Of a stretch of 10,836 bases of DNA, positions 7,862 through 10,836 are shown one piece after another. The stretch spans positions 1 through 10,836 of the forward strand of contig CAVJWR010000103.1 in assembly GCA_963653155.1 (NCBI GenBank). The letters are read 5' to 3'. The translations under genes were made by a program, and so were the position numbers. The notes under the pieces are model-generated. The model was not told the DNA's origin. It ran no database searches and was given only the letters and a program-made list of their open reading frames with translations. The DNA comes from UBA1731 sp963653155. GTDB taxonomy: Bacteria; Verrucomicrobiota; Kiritimatiellia; RFP12; UBA1067. The first letter of the stretch is position 1; every line of letters starts with the position of its first letter.

Positions 7862-9205
7862 TCACAGCCCCACGGGGCAGACGAGACGGCAGCCCGCCCA
7901 GTTCTCCGTTTCCGGGACGCTCCAGCGCAGACCGGCGCGAGCCGTCAGGTAGCCGCCCTTTTCCGTCGCGCACGAGCCGCGCCGGATGCGGGCGGTCGCG
8001 CCGGCGGCGGACAGGCAGAGCGGATCAATCACGGGTTCCGCATACCCCTTGCCGCCAAAGGTGTCGATGTAGGCGCCGTCCTGTGTGAAGCAGTCGAGCG
8101 TCAGTTCCCAGCCGTTGCCCAACGTGTCGTAGAGCCCATAGGCGTTCGGCTCCAGCAACCCAACGCGCTGGACGCGGCAGACCGCCTCGCCGTTCGCGTT
8201 CAGGTTCGTCGCGTTGGCGAGCGTCCAGGCGATGCGGTTCAGGCGTTCGAGCGTCCGCGCTGTCCGTGCCGCGTCCGCATTGTCGAAGTTCCAGTCAAGG
8301 TAGTCGGCGTTATAGGTCGTTGTCTCCGTACCCGCACGGCAGGCGAACTCCCATTGCGCATCCGTCGGCAGGTCGAAGGCGATGCCAGTCTTCGTCCGCA
8401 ACTGGCCGAGAAACGAATCGCCTTTCGGCGTACGGTGAGTCTCACCGCCGTCGCTCGCGCCGCGCAGCGCGGCCCATGAGACGTTCACGGGCGATTCCTC
8501 GCATTCATCCTGTGTCGCGAAGTTGGCGGCGCTGCCCACCGCCTGTCCGAAAGCGTGGCTGCCCTGAAGCCGCGTAAGTTCAAAGACGCCGATGTAGTAG
8601 TCCTTCGTGAGCGTGACGAGATGGTTGAGTTCCTGTCCCGGTGTGCGCGACGGCTCGCCCTGCGCCGAACCCATGCGCCATTCGACGCCGGCGGCCGGAA
8701 CCTTTCGCATCAGGAGATGCGTCCGCCGATAGGCCGGATTTTCCGTCACGCCGCCCGGCACCCAGTCTGCGGAAGGATAGAACCGCGCCGCCGCCCACTT
8801 GTCCGTCACCGTCTTCGTGAGGTCTACCACAAGGTAGTCGGGCGGACAGTTCGTCGACCACGCCGTCACCTCGGCCCGAACGCTGCCGTCCGTCGCCTTG
8901 AAGCCGCTTTCGCCCAAGGGCGTCTTGCGCGGACGCCATTCGATCACGTGATGCCCGGCGGACACGTAGTTGAAGACATCTCCCTTCAAACCAGCCAAGT
9001 TTACGGCGCCAACGGACACTCCGGCGCCATCCAGCGCATTCGTCAGCACATCGACCGTGACGATCGCCGGCTCGTTGAGCGTATAGCCAATGACGACCTT
9101 CCCGCCCACTTGTTCCATCGTAACATCGCTCACGACCGGAAACGCAATCGCCACACCCGATAGGGATGCACCGAGCGCACACAGAACCAGATTCGCTTTC
9201 TTCAT
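7862..9205 (-). CDS. Secreted SUMF1/FGE-fold protein with N-terminal Ig-like domain (active-site cysteines absent)
   Basis: 447 residues. The ATG at 9205 has AGGAGG 7 nt upstream. Residues 1-21 are a signal peptide (LVLCALGASLSGVAIA). Residues about 22-130 form a beta-sandwich-like domain (VVIGYTLNEPAIVTVDVLTN at 37-56, PPDYLVVDL at 121-129). Residues about 138-447 are the FGE-sulfatase (PF03781) domain, with WRMGS 176-180, VTLTKDYYIGVFELT 197-211, FDLPTDAQWEFACRAGT 277-293, NAYGLYDTLGNGWEL 354-368 and a final GCRLVCPV 438-445. In true formylglycine-generating enzymes a GGSxxC-x4-C segment carries the two copper-binding cysteines. Here the matching segment is RRGSCATEKGGYLTAR (408-423), which lacks the pair, and the usual GNVWEW is GNGWEL. 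Sulfatase activation is therefore unlikely; a C-type-lectin-fold binding or structural role is more probable. It is a paralogue of the gene two places upstream. The next gene starts 29 bp after its stop. Confidence 0.86.
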   Translation of the reverse strand: MKKANLVLCALGASLSGVAIAFPVVSDVTMEQVGGKVVIGYTLNEPAIVTVDVLTNALDGAGVSVGAVNLAGLKGDVFNYVSAGHHVIEWRPRKTPLGESGFKATDGSVRAEVTAWSTNCPPDYLVVDLTKTVTDKWAAARFYPSADWVPGGVTENPAYRRTHLLMRKVPAAGVEWRMGSAQGEPSRTPGQELNHLVTLTKDYYIGVFELTRLQGSHAFGQAVGSAANFATQDECEESPVNVSWAALRGASDGGETHRTPKGDSFLGQLRTKTGIAFDLPTDAQWEFACRAGTETTTYNADYLDWNFDNADAARTARTLERLNRIAWTLANATNLNANGEAVCRVQRVGLLEPNAYGLYDTLGNGWELTLDCFTQDGAYIDTFGGKGYAEPVIDPLCLSAAGATARIRRGSCATEKGGYLTARAGLRWSVPETENWAGCRLVCPVGL

Positions 9206-9227
9206 GACGCAACCTCCTTCGCGTGAT

Positions 9228-9548
9228 TCAACGGATGAGCATGACAGTCCCCGGACGGTACGCGCTGTCCAAAGTCTGGCACACGCCCGACCGGCGACTT
9301 AAGACCGCCGTCCCGAAGCCCGAACCGACGGCCTCGCCGAAGAATGCCGCCCAGGCGACCGCAAACGGATCGCTCGCCGCCGATGCCGGTGCGCTCGCCG
9401 ATAGGTTCGCGGCGTAAGTCGCCGCATACGACGCATCCGGCCAGGCAAGCGCCGAGACCGCCCCATTCCATAGTTCTTCGTAAGTCGGCCCTGCACCAAC
9501 AGTCCAGACAGCGCACACGAACATAATAGCCGTCAATGTCTTCTTCAT
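9228..9548 (-). CDS. Small secreted protein of unknown function
   Basis: 106 residues. I do not recognise the family. The ATG at 9548 has AGGAGG 6 nt upstream; a longer in-frame start would place charged residues ahead of an obvious signal peptide and would overlap the preceding gene. Residues 1-19 are a classical signal peptide (MKKTLTAIMFVCAVWTVGA). The mature part of about 87 residues is alanine-rich (roughly 29-75), with aromatic residues at intervals (W27, W36, Y41, Y45, F62, W66, F69, F70, F78), a single cysteine (C90), and a basic turn SRRSG at 84-88. It ends YRPGTVMLIR. The last residues resemble the end of the repeat protein further downstream (GTCVTIR). It sits between two SUMF1 paralogues with gaps of 25 and 22 bp, so it is almost certainly co-transcribed and may work with them. 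It could also be the remnant of a larger protein. Confidence 0.72.
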   Translation of the reverse strand: MKKTLTAIMFVCAVWTVGAGPTYEELWNGAVSALAWPDASYAATYAANLSASAPASAASDPFAVAWAAFFGEAVGSGFGTAVLSRRSGVCQTLDSAYRPGTVMLIR

Positions 9549-9573
9549 CGCCTTCCTCCTTTCCTTTCGTTCC

Positions 9574-10836
9574 TCACAGCCACCATGCATCCACCGGACA
9601 CGCAAGGCGCACTGCCGCCCACCACTGGTCAGCCGGAAGACTCATCCGCATCGTCACACGGCATTTCTTGGGGTCTTCGCCGTGCGCACCACCAACGCGG
9701 ATGCGGTTCGTCATACTCGCGTCCGCCCCGACAAGGCAAACTGGGTTGATTGCGGGATCATCCGCCGTTCCGCCCTTGCCGTCCAGCAGCGTGTAGAACT
9801 GCCGCCCGTCCACGTAGAGATCGCGGCAGAGTTCGTGCGCACCGCCGATCATGTCGTGAAGCCCCCAGGCGTTCGGCATCTTGAGGCCTGTCTCATGTTC
9901 GATGCCACCCGCATTCGTCTTCGTCCAGGCGATCTCGTCAAGACGATCGAGGCTCCAGACATCCGAGTTGTAGAGAGGGCCTTTTGTCCCCGCACGACAG
10001 GCATATTCCCATTCGAGGCTTGTGGGGACATCGAACGCGAGCTTCGTACGCGCACGAAAGGCACCAAGCCAACTCGTCGCCGACGGCTCCGCAAGGACGG
10101 CGGAGGTATTCGCCGCATCGCCGCGCAAGCTGGTGACACGGCAGTTCCCGCCGCCGACGCGGCGGAACGCGCCGGCCGTCGGGTAGTCCGAGCGCACCGC
10201 GCTGTCCGAATAGTCCGAGCGGATGAACCGCCACTGGTGGCGCGTGAGGCGAAAGACCCCCAAGTAGAAGTCGTTCGTGAGTTGCACGTAGGCGTTCAGC
10301 TCGTCGGTGTTCCGCTCCGGCCACGTGCCATCGTTCGGTGCGCCACGCCGCCACGTCACGCCCTTCGCGTGGATGCGCCGCAGCAGGAGGATCGTCTCGC
10401 GATAGGCCGGATTCTCCAAAAGTCCGCCCGGCAGAGACGCCTCGTCTGGATAGAAGCGGATGCCAAAGCCGGGATCGTCCGCGACGGCGGTCGTCGAGCC
10501 GGACGTGGCAAGCGGCAGATTCACGGCCAGATAGTCCGGTGGATTGTCGAGCGCGTAGGCCTTCACCTCGATCTTCAGCGCGGCAGCATCCAGCCGACCG
10601 GAGCGCATCAGTTCAGTCCCCGCCGCGAACCACGTGAACGCGCCGGCGTATGGCGTCGCAAAATCGTGTCCGCGCCCGACGACACGGTTCGCGTCGCCGA
10701 GGACGCGCCACAGGTTGCGACCGCCGACCGAGACGCCGTTCGTCATGACGTCAAAGCAGACGATGGCCTTTTCCGTGAGCGTGTAGCCGACCCTTACCGA
10801 ACCGTCGTCGTTCGGTTCGACGGACACGTCACGCAC
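9574..10836 (-). CDS. SUMF1/FGE-fold protein with N-terminal Ig-like domain, 5' end cut by window edge
   Basis: 420 residues are visible. The first in-frame codon (GTG at 10836) is very likely internal, because the sequence there (RDVSVEP, then VRVGYTLTEKAIVCFDV) aligns with residues 26-53 of the downstream paralogue, whose signal peptide and start lie about 25 residues earlier. Domain layout is the same: a beta-sandwich-like N-terminus ending NPPDYLAVNL (98-107), the linker RFYP...ENPAYRET, then a SUMF1 domain with VQLTNDFYLGVFRLTRHQ, FDVPTSLEWEYACRAGT, MPNAWGLHDMIGGAHEL and AAVRLACPV. The domain is degenerate: WRMG has become WRRG and GNVWEW has become GGAHEL. In the segment matching the FGE active site (GGAHGEDPKKCRVTMR) only the second cysteine position is kept; the first is glutamate. 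Catalysis of formylglycine formation is therefore doubtful. Likely secreted like its paralogue. Confidence 0.84.
   Translation of the reverse strand: MRDVSVEPNDDGSVRVGYTLTEKAIVCFDVMTNGVSVGGRNLWRVLGDANRVVGRGHDFATPYAGAFTWFAAGTELMRSGRLDAAALKIEVKAYALDNPPDYLAVNLPLATSGSTTAVADDPGFGIRFYPDEASLPGGLLENPAYRETILLLRRIHAKGVTWRRGAPNDGTWPERNTDELNAYVQLTNDFYLGVFRLTRHQWRFIRSDYSDSAVRSDYPTAGAFRRVGGGNCRVTSLRGDAANTSAVLAEPSATSWLGAFRARTKLAFDVPTSLEWEYACRAGTKGPLYNSDVWSLDRLDEIAWTKTNAGGIEHETGLKMPNAWGLHDMIGGAHELCRDLYVDGRQFYTLLDGKGGTADDPAINPVCLVGADASMTNRIRVGGAHGEDPKKCRVTMRMSLPADQWWAAVRLACPVDAWWL

Noticed and set aside
7833..7973. A longer N-terminus for the two-domain glycosidase, starting near 7973
   Set aside because: It would overlap the SUMF1 gene by about 110 bp and place 47 residues before a normal signal peptide; the ATG at 7832 has its own ribosome binding site.
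7862..9205. Annotation as a functional formylglycine-generating enzyme
   Set aside because: The paired active-site cysteines are missing and no sulfatase gene is in the window.
7862..10836. Diversity-generating retroelement target genes (SUMF1 domains have the C-type lectin fold used by such targets)
   Set aside because: No reverse transcriptase, template repeat or near-identical repeat is visible in the window, and the C-terminal segments are not rich in AAC/AAT codons as variable regions usually are. The upstream flank is unseen.

Overview
The window looks like a piece of chromosome from an uncultured PVC-group bacterium, most likely Kiritimatiellota or a close relative of the gut or anaerobic-sediment type. 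This rests on the gene families: a DUF4838 protein, tandem SUMF1-domain proteins with an added N-terminal domain, an autotransporter-type repeat protein without a barrel, and secreted glycoside-hydrolase-like enzymes. I recognise these as typical of that group but could not search for confirmation. No rRNA, tRNA, CRISPR, transposase or integrase was seen.

All seven genes lie on the minus strand, so transcription runs from high to low coordinates. In that order: a SUMF1-domain protein cut by the right edge (10836-9574); a 106-residue secreted protein of unknown function (9548-9228); a second, paralogous SUMF1-domain protein (9205-7862); an 841-residue enzyme joining a GH43/GH130-like beta-propeller to an (alpha/alpha)6 MGH1/GH63-like catalytic domain (7832-5307); and a sialidase-like Asp-box propeller protein (5294-3951). 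These five are separated by only 12-29 bp. Each start that can be seen has a strong Shine-Dalgarno sequence, so they look like one operon.

A 196-bp gap (3755-3950) follows, the only substantial non-coding stretch. It holds two promoter-like sequences facing the downstream genes. The nearer one is close to the sigma70 consensus and has a run of ten A residues inside its -35/-10 spacer. It should drive a second unit: a GTG-started, 842-residue repeat protein (3754-1226) with a long signal peptide and a PATR-like passenger repeat, then a DUF4838 protein (1204-1) cut by the left edge. The second unit looks clearly less GC-rich than the first, and the change falls at this promoter region.

Every protein whose N-terminus is visible has a signal peptide, so the locus exports a set of envelope or extracellular proteins. 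The enzyme-like members suggest handling of complex glycans (host, algal or plant), but no substrate can be read from the sequence. Both SUMF1 proteins lack the paired active-site cysteines of true formylglycine-generating enzymes and are better seen as lectin-fold binding or structural proteins than as sulfatase activators. No transporter, regulator, sulfatase or SusC/D pair is in the window. The points most worth following are the possible phase-variable promoter, the degenerate SUMF1 pair with the small protein between them, and the propeller/(alpha/alpha)6 fusion.
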